Positions 1-10,170 of a stretch of 64,000 nucleotides of DNA are shown one piece after another; the stretch's first letter is position 1; each line of letters opens with the position of its first letter. Made by a program: the position numbers and the translations under genes. The notes under the pieces were generated by a model that did no database searches, was not told the DNA's origin, and saw nothing but the letters and a program-made list of their open reading frames with translations. Origin of the DNA: Silene latifolia (lineage: Eukaryota > Streptophyta > Magnoliopsida > Caryophyllales > Caryophyllaceae); assembly GCF_048544455.1 (NCBI RefSeq), contig NC_133530.1:18467748-18531747 (forward strand), in the 5' to 3' direction.

Positions 1-37
1 TTGACTTGGATCGTTCGGGCCTGGAATAGGGTCCGAT

Positions 38-1129
38 CTAGGATTGCCTCCTTTCGGTATGAACTTTTCTGTTGGTGTGTCCATAGCCTTGCTTTCCTCC
101 GGATGAGTTCGTCCTGAAGTTGAGATCTTCTTCTAATCTGACATGCTCTAAGGCGATGGATTGGACAGTGGCAAAGGTTGGACATGCTTTCTTGGTTAGA
201 TCTGCATAGATGTCACCTGTCAGCGAGGACTCCTTGTCGAATGCTTCTCTGCTTTGTTTCTTCATCGCATCCGGGAATGGCCACCTTTTCTTTGACAAAT
301 CGGCCGGGGAATTCTTTGAGAGATTCTTGAAGTCGCTTTATCCTGAACAGGTTGCTTGGTCTCTTGGCCATATCTCTGCTACTTGCGAATTGTTGATTGA
401 AGGCATTGATCAATTTTGCAAAATTCTTGATACCTCCATTTGGGAGATTGATGAACCATTGTAATCTTTGCCCTGATCGGGGTTGTGCCAAAGCCTTTGC
501 ACATACTGAGACTTGCCTGAGTTCACTGGGTATTGAGGCGACCAACATTTTTGTTTGAATATGGCAACATGATTTTGTGAATCGAAGTTCCATCATAGGT
601 TCTCATGGATGGGACAAGTAAATTTCTTGGGTAGATCAATCTTTGCAATTTCATCTGCAAAGGGTGAATCCGCAAAGTCGTCAACTTCTACTTGACCACG
701 GTCCGGTACTCCGGGTATATTTTCTATTTTGTTGTGGAGTTTTTGGATTTCTGAAGCATTGCCATCATTATTGCGGCTTCAGGTTTTGTTTGTCTCATCA
801 TTGGGAATAGTTGGAGTGCCGGATAATGTATCCTTCTCCGGGGTTCCAAAATTAGAGAAGTCTATGTTTTTGATGATGGATGAGAATGGGGTTCTGGTTG
901 AATCGGTCTTGGAGCCCGAAGCCCGATTTTCCAATTTCTTCTTGAGGCTAGACTCGATTCCTTGACCTATTGATTTGCTTCACTGAGTTGCTTTCTCTTG
1001 GATTGTTTCCAATTCCTTGATTTTGGCGAGCGTAGCTAATTGTTGTTCAGTGGCGAGTTCTACCATTTTTGTGTGTGAATATTAATTGAAAGATAATAAG
1101 GAGAATTTTATTGGTTTGAAGAACTAGAT
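38..1129 (-). pseudogene. Degenerate Ty3/gypsy gag
   Basis: Frames on the minus strand between 596 and 38 encode a retrotransposon-gag type segment: a QWFINLPNGGI stretch, then SLKEFPGRF and KQRSIRQGVL-like motifs, as in plant Ty3 capsid proteins. The reading is split over at least two frames with overlapping ends near 213-298, so it is broken. The 600-1129 part should hold the gag N-terminus, but I see no clean frame there. It follows the PBS at about 1130-1147, the expected order. The rest of the element (protease, RT, integrase, 3' LTR) would be to the left of the window. Confidence 0.6.
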
Positions 1130-1149
1130 GCCCCACGGTGGGCGCCAAT

Positions 1150-1861
1150 TGTTTTAGCAGGATTTTCTGGAGGGATCGGCTTAGTTATATGGTGATCGGG
1201 GTATCTAGTTCTATAAGATTAGAATGGTATGAATAAATGACAAAGAAAGAAATGAGTATAAAGAATAACGTTTTTATTGTTTTGATATACCGGGCACAAT
1301 GTTGAAAGAATATTCAAATGCTCAAGAGTAAAAAAGATAAAGTATAGATAAAATTAAGCAATAATGAATGACTTTACAATTGTTGGAAATCTCCTATTTA
1401 TATTTTTCTCCCTTCTAACGTTTATATTGAGCAACGTCTATAATCAGCAACCTCTTCCCCAAATTGTAGGAACATCACGGAATAATAGGGCATGCTTCCT
1501 ATTAGCTTGCTTGACCCGTTCTCAACTCAACCAATCCTTAGCCTTTTCCTTTCTTTCCGTCCAGATTCACGGATTATATAGTTCTAGGTTTGGACTTGGT
1601 CTTCCTTGAGAATAGGGCACGGTTATTTAGCTTATACAATCGTATTTCTTGTTTATCTGCCTAATCCAGGCTATTTTCAGGAATCCGCCAAGCTATGATA
1701 TACTGATTATCAGGCTTCTCTTCCAGGATTTAGTAGTCTTCTTGCCATAATATTCTTCACCAGCCAGATAGTAGTTAGTCTTGTCCGGTCTGTGTCTCAA
1801 CCATTCAGCTTCATTGAGTCGGACCAGGTTATGGTCAGACCAGGTTAAACTGGGCCTAACA
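1150..1861 (-). repeat. 5' LTR of the gypsy element in B3 copy A
   Basis: About 712 bp, bounded by TGTT at the left and AACA at the right. On the minus strand a TATAAATA box lies at 1395-1402, a usual LTR promoter position. The PBS follows directly to the left. No second LTR of this element is in the window. Confidence 0.7.
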
Positions 1862-2837
1862 AATGTGTTTATTTTCGACATGACCACCTGCGAGATTGAA
1901 TACCCTGTTGATGTTGAAGAAACCGATGTCCCGAAGACAGTGACTGAAACTCACACCAAGACTAACTCTTGTTCTCCTAGCCCTTCACCAAAAGGTTCTC
2001 TGTTTTCTTACTTAATGTTCTCGGACATCAACTGATCTTTTGTGAGGCGGTTTTACACTAATAATGTAAAACGAGTATACAACAAAAAGTATATTGTTGT
2101 AAAAACTTTATAAGTGATTACCACAAACTTGTTTTACACCAGCAAGTCTTATGCAAGGCCGCTTTACACAATAATTTTTGCTCGGATATGGACCACTACT
2201 AAGTACTAACCCTTGGTTATCTTGTATTCTTGTTTATCCTTATTTATGATCTTTCTTGCAGGAAATGGGATGCTTACTTTGGTTGAACAATATAAAAGGA
2301 AATTCGGAACTGTCAGCCGTATGGACATTAGGAAGATTAATTCTTATCAATTTGAAAACCCTAGTTTTTCCATCATAGTGCACCCGTCTTGCGTGAGCTG
2401 TACGTTTCGCTTGGTAAGAATAAACCATATAAATGAGATGAAGGGAGTAATACCAAATAATTCCTTAATTAAAAGTTGTTTTGATTTGGTGGTTGCAGAA
2501 TATACCATTGAAGTTTGCTGCGGAGTACTTGATACAAAATCAAGAGACCTGCACACTTCAAAATGCAACCGGTGATACATGGCCTATTCGATGTCAAGGC
2601 AATAAACCAAAGTTTGTGATGTTTTGTGGGCGCTGGAAGAAATTTGCATTGGACAACAAATTACAAGTTGATGATATATGTGTTTTCGAGTTGATCAATG
2701 TTGCCAAACGTCTGTTCCAAGTTGAAATAATCCGACGCTCATCTACAGTATCGGATGTTGAAGTTGTTGCTGGTCCGAGTAGTCCCATGAGATCTCCGGA
2801 TGAGGAGATTATTGAAGTAATATTAATCGATGATTAA
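1862..2837 (+). pseudogene. B3-domain (REM-like) gene copy A, 5' half lost to an insertion
   Basis: Plant-specific B3 transcription-factor gene, REM-like class with two B3 domains. Only the part downstream of the retroelement is in the window: the end of exon 2 (1862-1994), exon 3 (2262-2413, 152 bp) and exon 4 (2499-2837), with GT-AG introns of the same position and phase as copy C. Exon 2 resumes at the VFIFDMTTCEIEYP segment that ends the first B3 domain. Exons 3-4 encode the whole second B3 domain (NPSFSIIVHPS through FQVEIIRR) and an acidic tail ending EVILIDD. The first exon and most of the first domain must lie left of the retroelement. Nuclear DNA binding is known for the family. Because the insertion is in an exon, I infer no normal protein is made. 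Confidence 0.8.
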
Positions 2838-2912
2838 CACTTGGAAATGTAACGTTTTTTTTTTTTTTGGAACAATGGTATAAGGCCATGAAAGAAAGCT
2901 CCTAGGAACTTA

Positions 2913-3154
2913 CAATTCATGCACTATACAACTAGTTGTATATGTTGTACGGTATAGAATCTGAGCTTTGTGATAAAGTATCCGAGCTTTATGTTAAAGA
3001 ATATGAGCTTTAATAGAAAATATTGAGCTCATCCATTTACATATTAAAAACACTAACTTTGAATTAGCTCAAAAAAAAATACATATAAACTCGGATTCTT
3101 ATACATTGGTTGTACAATGCTTATGGTACAACTGGATGTATAATCCTATTTGTG
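2913..3154. mobile_element. MULE-type MITE in the 3' flank of copy A
   Basis: 242 bp flanked by a perfect 9-bp direct repeat AGGAACTTA (2904-2912 and 3155-3163). The 3' flank of copy C (about 6585-6612, minus strand) has this site uninterrupted, an empty site. The ends are imperfect inverted repeats of about 28 bp sharing CAGTTGTA/CTAGTTGTA. Nine-bp duplications are typical of Mutator-like elements. Confidence 0.75.
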
Positions 3155-3302
3155 AGGAACTTATTTGTTTTGGTTACATGTAGGTTTTAGCATTATGGTC
3201 ATCTTGTTACTCTACTCATTTTTTTTGTCATTGAAAGGGCACTCAACTTTCGGTCGGTTACAGTTTATTGCGAGTTCAATTCTATTTGGGTTATTATTAA
3301 TT

Positions 3303-3487
3303 GGAAAATGAGTTAACGCCACCCAATGTCGTCCAATTTCGGCGTCATCCTTTCACATGCAATAAATGAGGATCCACAAAATAATTGATATATCCCATAA
3401 AATAAATAGGGACCCCAATAATAAAGGATGAATGTGAGAGGGTGGCGCAGAAATTGGGCGGTACCCGATTACGCCGTATCATTATCC
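3303..3487. mobile_element. Second MULE-type MITE in the 3' flank of copy A
   Basis: 185 bp flanked by the 9-bp direct repeat TTATTAATT (3294-3302 and 3488-3496). The ends form an imperfect inverted repeat of about 42 bp (GGAAAATGAG at the left; complement of TCATTATCC at the right). The matching flank of copy C (about 6290-6320) lacks the insert. It is a different family from the element at 2913-3154. Confidence 0.75.
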
Positions 3488-3539
3488 TTATTAATTTATA
3501 GGTGCATATATATTTTAATTCCAGGATTAAAATATAAAA

Positions 3540-3904
3540 AAATGTTAATTTGTCCTTATTTAAATTATTATTAAGTTAATTTATTCTCGTGTCCGTGTCC
3601 ATGCGTAGACATATATTGGCTTACGAGTTGACCTGGTAAAAGAGGAGACTATATGAGGCGATACGATTTTTGTTTCAAATGGACCATTTACATTATTCCA
3701 AAAAATAAGATTTTGTTACCATTATATGGTCAATTCACTCAAATGTAACTATGCCAACTTGTTTTCCAAAAGTGATCACACTTGGCTATAAATTGGTCTT
3801 AAGATCTAGTGATTTTTTTGTTTCAAACCAAAAGAGCCGTATGAAGAGAGACCAACTATTGTGGTGGTGGTTAGTGGATGACAAATGGAGTATAATGGAT
3901 ACGT
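3540..3904. other. Intergenic DNA, nothing recognised
   Basis: AT-rich DNA between the MITEs and the minisatellite. The first part (to about 3590) still resembles the 3' flank of copy C; the rest has no gene, RNA or terminal-repeat signal that I can see. Confidence 0.5.
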
Positions 3905-4110
3905 GTGTCCTTATTCATTAGTCCTTCTGAATCGTTGTTTGAACCATCTGTCCTTTTTCATTAGTTCTTATGACTCGTATGAACCATTTTCCCTTGTCAT
4001 TGTGACTTGCTGTGCTAATCATTTATCCTTGTTGATTAGTTATTATAACTCGTTGGGTGAACTATTTGATCTTATTCATTAATCCTTGTGACTCGTTGTG
4101 TAAACCATTT
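3905..4110. repeat. Degenerate minisatellite, about 43-bp unit x 5
   Basis: Five diverged tandem copies built on a theme of TCCTTATTCATTAGTCCTT followed by TATGACTCGTTGTG and GAACCATT. Copies start near 3905, 3949, 3990, 4024 and 4067. It lies about 240 bp upstream of the start codon of B3 copy B. Confidence 0.6.
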
Positions 4111-4500
4111 TTATGATCAAACTACCTATTAAAATAACATAAATAAATAAGAACCGTTAAATTGAACACATAAATAAATGATCTGGACAGATAAGAATTG
4201 CATGCATTTTACATCCTCAACGTCTAGAAGATTCATTTTTTTACTACCGAAAAGCCTTGTTATTTACCTAATGGAGCTTCCGCTAAACACAACTTTGTTA
4301 GACACTTAACAGTAAAAAAAACAACTAAGCAAGATTTACAATATCCTTCATGGCAGTTGATGATCATTCTCATAACCTCCGCAGCTTCTTCAGGATAATT
4401 CTTGAGCCTCGAGGAGATCTTCATGAACTGGTACTCCGTAATTCCGTATTTATACGTTTGTATCTTGTTTTCTCTCTTTTATCTAATCTATAAGCAACAT

Positions 4501-4583
4501 TTCCGTCTCAATAGTTTGTTTACCTCCGATTAAATCCTCATAAAGAATACAAAAGGTAAACAAATGATCGAGAAGGAGGGAAT
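4501..4583. mobile_element. Hairpin (Stowaway-like) MITE in intron 1 of copy B
   Basis: Left arm CCGTCTCAATAGTTTGTTTA and right arm TAAACAAATGATCGAGAAGG are imperfect inverted repeats close to the ends, leaving a short loop. Ends of this type (CCGTCTCAAT...GGAGGGA) are common in plant Stowaway-like MITEs. The terminal TA duplications are not clear. Confidence 0.45.
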
Positions 4584-4796
4584 ATATTAGGAGTTAATGG
4601 TAATCATGGTCTCAAAATCAATTATATTTCCCTATGAAATCTAAGAGAGTAGGATCGAGCATTCGGATATCATTGTTTCATTTATAGAATTGCATGTCAT
4701 TAACTCCGTCTCTATTTACACTTTACACCTAGTAAATATGCTTTCCTTACGCACAATGTTATGTATGTAGAATTGCATGTCATTAACTCCGTCACT

Positions 4797-4915
4797 ATAT
4801 CAAACTTGGCTGGGTGGTCAGGGTTCGATTTCCGACTTGCGAATGAAAAAGTGAAACTTGCCTAGGGTCAACCCATTAAATTGCCTGGGTATCCAAAGAA
4901 AATTGTCCTAGCTGT
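4797..4915 (+). repeat. SINE-like tRNA-derived segment in intron 1 of copy B
   Basis: Contains GGCTGGGTGGTC followed by GGGTTCGATTTCC, close to a Pol III box B with one extra base. There is no cloverleaf, so it is not a tRNA gene. A SINE fragment is the simplest reading. Confidence 0.3.
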
Positions 4916-5734
4916 CGGTAGGAATATCCTGCTCAACACTATTTGTTTTGATGCTGTTCGGTTACTCACTCTGGCCCGGTCATTTATCCTATTCTGTTTT
5001 CGGTGTCTCAATCAATTGTTCACCTTTCTATTTTGTGAATGTATTTGATGGACAATTTGTTCCTACACACTCAATTTGATATACTAGTCGTCCAATAATT
5101 GACCCCTCCTCTTTCTTTGGTTTTTGTGCAAATTCAAAGATAAACAAATGAGCGGGACACTGCATGCGTACACATTCGATGGAAACTAATAAATGCAATT
5201 ATTGTAACAGGGAATTCCTAAAACGTTTATGGCTGAATATGGGAGTAGTCTATCGGATGTTGTAAGCCTCAAAATTCCAACTGGGAAGACGTGGAAAGTC
5301 GAATTACTGAAAGAAAATGGCAGAGCATGGTTCAGAGATGGCTGGCATAAATTTGTAACCTATTATTCAATCTGCCATGGCCATTTCTTGGTGTTCACTT
5401 ATGGAGGAATGTCTCTGTTCAGTGTGTATATTTTCGACAAGACCGCTTGTGAAATTGAGTACCCTCTTGATGATCCTCAAGAAACCGAAGTCCCTGTGAC
5501 TGAAACTCTGATCAAGACTTACCCTTGTTCACCTAGCTCTTCATCAAAAGGTTCTCTATTTTCTTATTTGATGCCAATTTTATATCTAATGTTCTCGGTC
5601 ATCAATTTATCTTTTGTGAGGCAGTTTTACTCTAATAATGTGAATCAGGTCTAAAACAAAAAATGTTAAGATTATAAAACTGATTTTGGGACTTCAACAA
5701 TCAGTTGAAACTAACTTTTGGATGAGATGGTTTT

Positions 5735-5850
5735 TTAACATGATATCAGGACACGTGATTGAAAGTTTACGGGTTCAAATCTCGCCTGTCACCACCTTCT
5801 ATTTCAAAAGTGGAATATTAAGCAGCAGAGCCAAATGGGCATTAGCTTAA
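5735..5850 (+). repeat. SINE-like segment in intron 2 of copy B
   Basis: Contains ATGATATCAGGA followed about 30 bp later by GGGTTCAAATCTC, a reasonable box B. No acceptor-stem pairing is seen, so a tRNA-derived repeat rather than a tRNA gene. Confidence 0.3.
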
Positions 5851-6073
5851 CCTTTAAAAGTGATTACCAAATAATTGTTTTACACCAAGTCTTGTGTTAG
5901 GCCGCTTTACACAAGAATTTTTGCTCGGATAAGGGCTACTACTCGCGCCGGCATTTCACCCTTGGTTATCTTATTTTTGCCTATTTGTTGCAGAAAATGG
6001 GGTGCTTGCTTTGATTGGGCAATGCAAAAGGAAATTCGGAACTCTGACCCGTGCGCACATCAAGAAGATTAAT

Positions 6074-6691
6074 GAATCCTGCGTATTCTCACCATTGGTC
6101 TGATGCATTTTGAATTTTTTTATCGAGCGGGAAAACGGCTCATCATCAATACGAGTATTAGGGTTTTCTTGAGAGAGAGTCATGAGAGAGAAAATTATGA
6201 ATGATATAAATTAACTTAATTATTTAAATAAGAAGAAATTAACATTTTTCTTTATATTTTAACCTTTAAATTCCTTAAAATATATATGTACCTATAAAAT
6301 AATAATGACCCAAATAGAATTGAACTCGCCATGAACTGTAACCGATTGAAAGTCCCATTCTTATCTCAGCACAACCTAAATTTGTTTTTATCCGACCCGT
6401 CAACAAGTTGAATGCCCCTTCAATAACAAAAAATGAGTAAAGTAACAAGGCAAGGTCGCAAAGGATTGGTTGGTTAACCATTGAGATAGCTTTCAATCCC
6501 TGGCTCGATAAGGCTCGCGCCACTTTGTCTAATTCTGACCCGACTCGTGACTAGGAGGACCATGATGCTAAAGCTAGCCTACATGTAACCAAAATAAATA
6601 AGTTCCTAGGAGCTTTCTTTCATGGCCTTTAGATCAACAGACCATGTACCAAAACCCATTAGTTCAAAAACAACGTTACATTTTCCAAGAG
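6074..6691. other. Junction and 3' flank of copy C
   Basis: 6190-6690 is the 3' flank of the minus-strand copy C and is alignable by eye to the 3' flanks of copies A and D. 6074-6190 is foreign to the other copies. On the minus strand it reads as a short ORF beginning MTLSQENPNTRIDDEPFSRS, which resembles the start of some plant LINE ORF1 proteins only loosely. Confidence 0.4.
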
Positions 6692-8153
6692 TTAATCGTC
6701 AATCAATATTACTTCAATCACCTCTTCCGGAGATCTTGTGGGACTACTCGGACCAGCAACAACCTCAACATCCGATACTCTAGATGAGCTTCGGATTATT
6801 TCAACTTGGAACAGACGCTTGACAACATTGATCAACTCGAAAACACATATATCACCAACTTGCAATTTGTTGTCCAATGCATATTTCTTCCAGCCTCCAC
6901 AAAACATCATAAACCTTGGCTTATTGCCTTGACATCGAATAGGCCATGTATCACCGGTTGCATTTTGAAGTGTGCAACTCCCTCGAGTTTTTATCAAGTT
7001 CTCCGCAGCAAACTTCAGTGGTATATTCTGCCGCACCAAATCAAAACAACTTTTAATTAAGGAACTATTTCTTATTACTCCCTTCATCTCATTTATATGG
7101 TTTATTCTTACCAAGCGAAACGTACAGCTCACACAAGACGGGTGCAATATGATAGTAAAACAAGGATTCTCGAATTCATAAGAATTAATCTTCTTGATGT
7201 GCTCACGAGTGAGAGTTCCGAATTTCCTTTTATATTGTCCAACCAAAGCAAGCATCCCATTTTCTGCAAGAAAGTTGAGTAACCTTACATTAGATCAGAA
7301 ATTCTTGTGTAAAGCGGCCTTGCATAAGACTTGGTGTAAGAAAACAGAGAACCTTTTGATGAAGAGCTAGGCGGACGAGGGTTAGTCTTGATGTGAGTTT
7401 CAGTCACGGTCTTAGGAACTTGGGTTTCTTGAGGATCAAGAGGGTACTCAATCTCGCAGGTGGTCATGTCGAAAATATGCACATTGAACCGAGACATTCC
7501 TTCATAAGTGAACATCAAGAAATGGCCATGACATATTGAATAATAGTTCACAATTTCATGCCAACCATCTTTAAACCATGCTCTCCCATTTTCTTTCAGT
7601 AATTTGACATTCCATGTCTTACCAGTCGGAATTTTGAGGCTTACAACATCCAATAGATCATTCCCATATTCCGCCATAAACTTAATAGGAATTCCCTGTT
7701 ACAATTAAATTACACAATTATTAGTTTCCATTGAGTGTATATTCAATATACACTCAATTCTATAAACAAAACAATGATAATCGAATGTCGATTTATCTTA
7801 TGTAACTTAATTAAATGAGATATATACATGAAAACATTGCGCATACATTTGTTAATGGCATTACTTTCCAAAGTTATGTTTATCTTCAAATTCATAAGGT
7901 TTGATACTTTCATATTATTATCACATTTCCATTAACTTATGTAAATGATCAAATTACTCTTTAAAAATAATTAAAAATAGACGGGATAGAGGGGGTACAA
8001 CTTTGGCAAAACAAAGGAACTGATCGATTAAATGGCAGACGAATACAAAGTACAGTCTAGTCGTATATATACCAGTTTATGAAGATCGCCTCGAGGCTCA
8101 AGAATTATCCTAAAGAAGCTTGGAAAGTTATGAGTATGATCATCAATAGCCAT
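6692..8153 (-). CDS. B3-domain (REM-like) transcription factor, copy C, complete model
   Basis: Four exons on the minus strand: 8153-8073, 7695-7353, 7263-7112 and 7027-6692 (81+343+152+336 bp), all with GT donors and AG acceptors in phases 0, 1, 0. The product is 303 residues. B3 domain 1 spans about residues 11-107 (PSFFRIILEP, LKIPTGKTW, GRAWFKDGW, CHGHFLMF). A Ser/Pro-rich linker is at about 118-141. B3 domain 2 spans about 174-271 (NPCFTIILHPS, ATGDTWPIRC, GWKKYALDNKLQVGD, FQVEIIR), and the tail is acidic. The start is supported by the identical exon-1 layout in copies B, D and E. The family is nuclear and DNA-binding, often active in reproductive tissue or vernalization, but the target is unknown. 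This is the only copy in the window without a visible lesion. I cannot tell from sequence whether it is expressed. Confidence 0.85.
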
Positions 8154-8335
8154 GAAAGACGTTGCAAATCTTGCTAGTTGTTTTCTTTTGACTTTCAAGT
8201 GTTTTTATTTACAAGCTGTGTATAATGGTCTAACGGATGGTACATAAAGTAAATAACAAGTCTTTTCAGTAATAAATAACTGAAGCTTGGAAACATTTTC
8301 GATCATTTATTTACCTATAATATGGGTTATTATAT
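8154..8335. other. 5' flank of copy C
   Basis: Short AT-rich stretch upstream of the copy C start codon, bounded at its far end by the TIR element at 8336. It should include the proximal promoter, but no strong TATA element can be fixed by eye. Confidence 0.4.
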
Positions 8336-8528
8336 GAGAATAATACAACCTATGGCTCTTCTTCCTATATTAATCCAACCTATGTTTTAACCCATATTAA
8401 TCTTACATATGCACTCATCTTTCTCACAATACACCGGGTAACCGTTTACTTGTTTGTCAGGTCACACTTTACCAAGAAAAAAAGAAAAAAAAATCATTAA
8501 AAACAATAACAACCTTTTTAACTCATTG

Positions 8529-8563
8529 CCCTCCCCTTCCCTTCCCTTCCCTTCCCTTCCCTT
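8529..8563. repeat. (CCCTT)n microsatellite
   Basis: About six to seven consecutive CCCTT units inside the TIR element at 8336-9384, in what would be the 5' leader of the captured gene fragment. Confidence 0.9.
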
Positions 8564-9004
8564 CATCCCTTCATTGTTCATTCTCATCACCAATCTGCAA
8601 ATATCAATAACCACCTTTGAAGCCTCACCACACCGAACCCGGAACCACCACCGAACCGCAAACCCTACCCCTTATCTGAAGTCCCATCCTGTACACTGTA
8701 CACACCATCGATCCACACTCCCTGCCACCACTAAATCTCCACGCCCTACCCGCCTTTTTGTAATCAAACCAGTTACGCCCCATCCACATATTGAAACATT
8801 ATCTCCAATTTTCTCAATTTTTCAATTTCAAGAGTTCACATTTTGAAATTCTTCATTTTTTTCAGAAATTCTGGGACTGTACTTTAGGAATTGGCGATCG
8901 AAACGGCGTCGTATACTAGATTGTGAATAGTAGTTAATGACCGGTTCACCGACGCCAATGCTGGCTCAATCAGAACCGGGTCGATTTGGTTCGGAACTTT
9001 ATCA

Positions 9005-9106
9005 ATGGCGAGCTACGCCGATGACATACTTAGTGAGCCGGTGGATGCTTCTGAATCCTCTAATGGCGATAACATTTTCGTCACCGTCCGATTTCGTCCG
9101 TTGAAC
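9005..9106 (+). pseudogene. Kinesin (KIN-7-like) N-terminal fragment inside the TIR element
   Basis: From ATG 9005 the frame reads ASYADDILSEPVDASES and then NIFVTVRFRPLN. The motif VTVRFRPL is the first beta-strand of the kinesin motor domain, and the preceding SEPVDAS-type stretch is like that in plant KIN-7 kinesins. The similarity stops at about 9106, where the motor domain should continue, so the P-loop and catalytic core are missing. It is most simply the first exon of a host gene captured by the element. Confidence 0.6.
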
Positions 9107-9384
9107 TTTGTACCACATCGCATTAGGATTGTGATTGTATGAGTTTTGTCTTTAATTTGGGAAAATTTAAAGATGAGGAAGAAGAAGATGGATTATGAGT
9201 TCAGTGAGGTAGAACAAAAAAAAAAATAGGGTCCACAATCTGATGACCTGAAACTTTACGGGTTATAACAGGTAAAAATTAGGCAGGTTCAATGAAAGAT
9301 AAATAAGTACATGGTTGAGATTAATATGAGTTAAAATGTAGGTTGGATTAATATAAGAAGGGGAGACATAGGTTGGATTATACC

Positions 9385-9523
9385 CTTTATTTTAAGATTT
9401 CTCATTAATTAATTTACTTTGACATATTAATTGGGAAGGTTTTTAATCGTGACCACACACTTCTTCTATTATGTTCCATTTGTCAATAACTAACCAACCA
9501 TCAAGTATTTCTCACTCACAAAT
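9385..9523. other. AT-rich spacer
   Basis: Short AT-rich DNA between two TIR elements, with no gene signal. Confidence 0.4.
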
Positions 9524-9703
9524 TCTTGTTTGTGACGGCACATATCCGTCACTCTTGAGTGACGGATACCATTTTACCTCACAAAGTACCCACTTTTTCT
9601 CTCTCTGCAACACTATTTATGTGGTCCTCTTTCTCCACTAACCCATTTTGTTACCATTTTAACTCACAAAATATCCGCCACAAATGGTAACCCGTCACAA
9701 GGG
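9524..9703. mobile_element. Possible MITE with GTGACGG ends
   Basis: Left end CTTGTTTGTGACGG and right end CCCGTCACAAGGG are imperfect inverted repeats. The interior carries further GTGACGG/CCGTCAC hairpins (for example 9532-9551). No convincing target-site duplication was found. Confidence 0.4.
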
Positions 9704-10170
9704 AGACCAATTGTTTCTCACTAGGTTTGGTGGCCCGCCACCAAGGCCATACGGAGTATATATAACTTTTGTCATCCAAATTTCTATCGTATGAAATTGG
9801 AATGTGTTGGCTTGCCTTAGTCATCCAAATTTTCATTTAAGACGACATTGTCCATCTTAAATTTAAGATGTGTCAAGATTAAGATATGATCACTCAAAGT
9901 TTCGTCGGTCAAAAAAACTTTTACATACAAAAACTCCTACCCACAGGATCCAAATACAACCTTTTTTTAAAAAATCGTAGTTCTCAGAAAGATAATCGAT
10001 TTGAGAAAAAAAATTATTACATTCTGAAATCGTAAACACGAGTTATGACCTCTTAAGGTTTTTCGGATCAAAATATTAAATATTTCGGACAAAATGTCAA
10101 ATCTCAAGGATACCGCTTTTATTTTCCGTACGATGGAATCACACATCGGTTTTACATTAATTACTGTATT
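9704..10170. other. Intergenic DNA, nothing recognised
   Basis: AT-rich sequence without a usable reading frame, RNA gene or repeat that I can name. Confidence 0.5.

Larger units (their letters stand above)
1..1861 (-). mobile_element. Ty3/gypsy LTR retrotransposon, 5' part (LTR, PBS, gag remnant)
   Basis: Minus-strand element entering from the left window edge. Reading leftwards it has a 5' LTR (1150-1861), a primer-binding site that begins TGGCGCC (about 1130-1147), and a gag remnant. The LTR starts TGTT and ends AACA on the plus strand. Immediately right of the LTR the sequence continues inside an exon of a B3 gene, at a point where intact paralogues show the exon runs on without a break. 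The insertion therefore disrupted that gene. The flanking AATGT is the likely target-site duplication, but its partner lies outside the window. Confidence 0.8.
4350..6073 (+). pseudogene. B3-domain (REM-like) gene copy B, second domain missing
   Basis: Exon 1 is 4350-4430 (27 codons from ATG, including the FFRIILEP motif that opens the first B3 domain), ending at a GT donor. Exon 2 is 5211-5550, encoding the remainder of the first B3 domain (LKIPTGKTW, ENGRAWFRDGW, YYSICHGHFL) and a serine-rich linker. Exon 3 starts at 5994 after a CAG acceptor with GVLALIGQCKRKFGT, but breaks off at about 6073 where unrelated sequence begins. Exon 3's end and exon 4, and so the second B3 domain, are absent. 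Exon phases match copy C. Intron 1 holds a hairpin MITE and a SINE-like segment. It converges tail to tail with copy C. A shortened one-domain protein could in principle be made, but I regard it as a truncated pseudogene. Confidence 0.8.
8336..9384. mobile_element. TIR element of about 1.05 kb with captured gene sequence (Pack-TIR/MULE-like)
   Basis: The two ends are long imperfect inverted repeats of about 80-90 bp. The left arm (8345-8430) has CAACCTATG, TATATTAATCCAACCTA and CATATTAATCT in order, and the right arm (9297-9380) shows the same series inverted. The interior has a (CCCTT)n run and a stretch resembling the N-terminus of a kinesin. Flanks TTATTATAT and TTTATTTTA are similar but not identical, so the target duplication is uncertain. 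No transposase is present, so it is non-autonomous. Confidence 0.6.

Noticed and set aside
4797-5850. tRNA genes in introns of copy B
   Set aside because: Only box-B-like sequences are present; no acceptor or anticodon stems.
8454-8846. 130-codon ORF as a gene
   Set aside because: Low-complexity Pro/Ser/His product over a CCCTT repeat; better read as the leader of the captured kinesin fragment.
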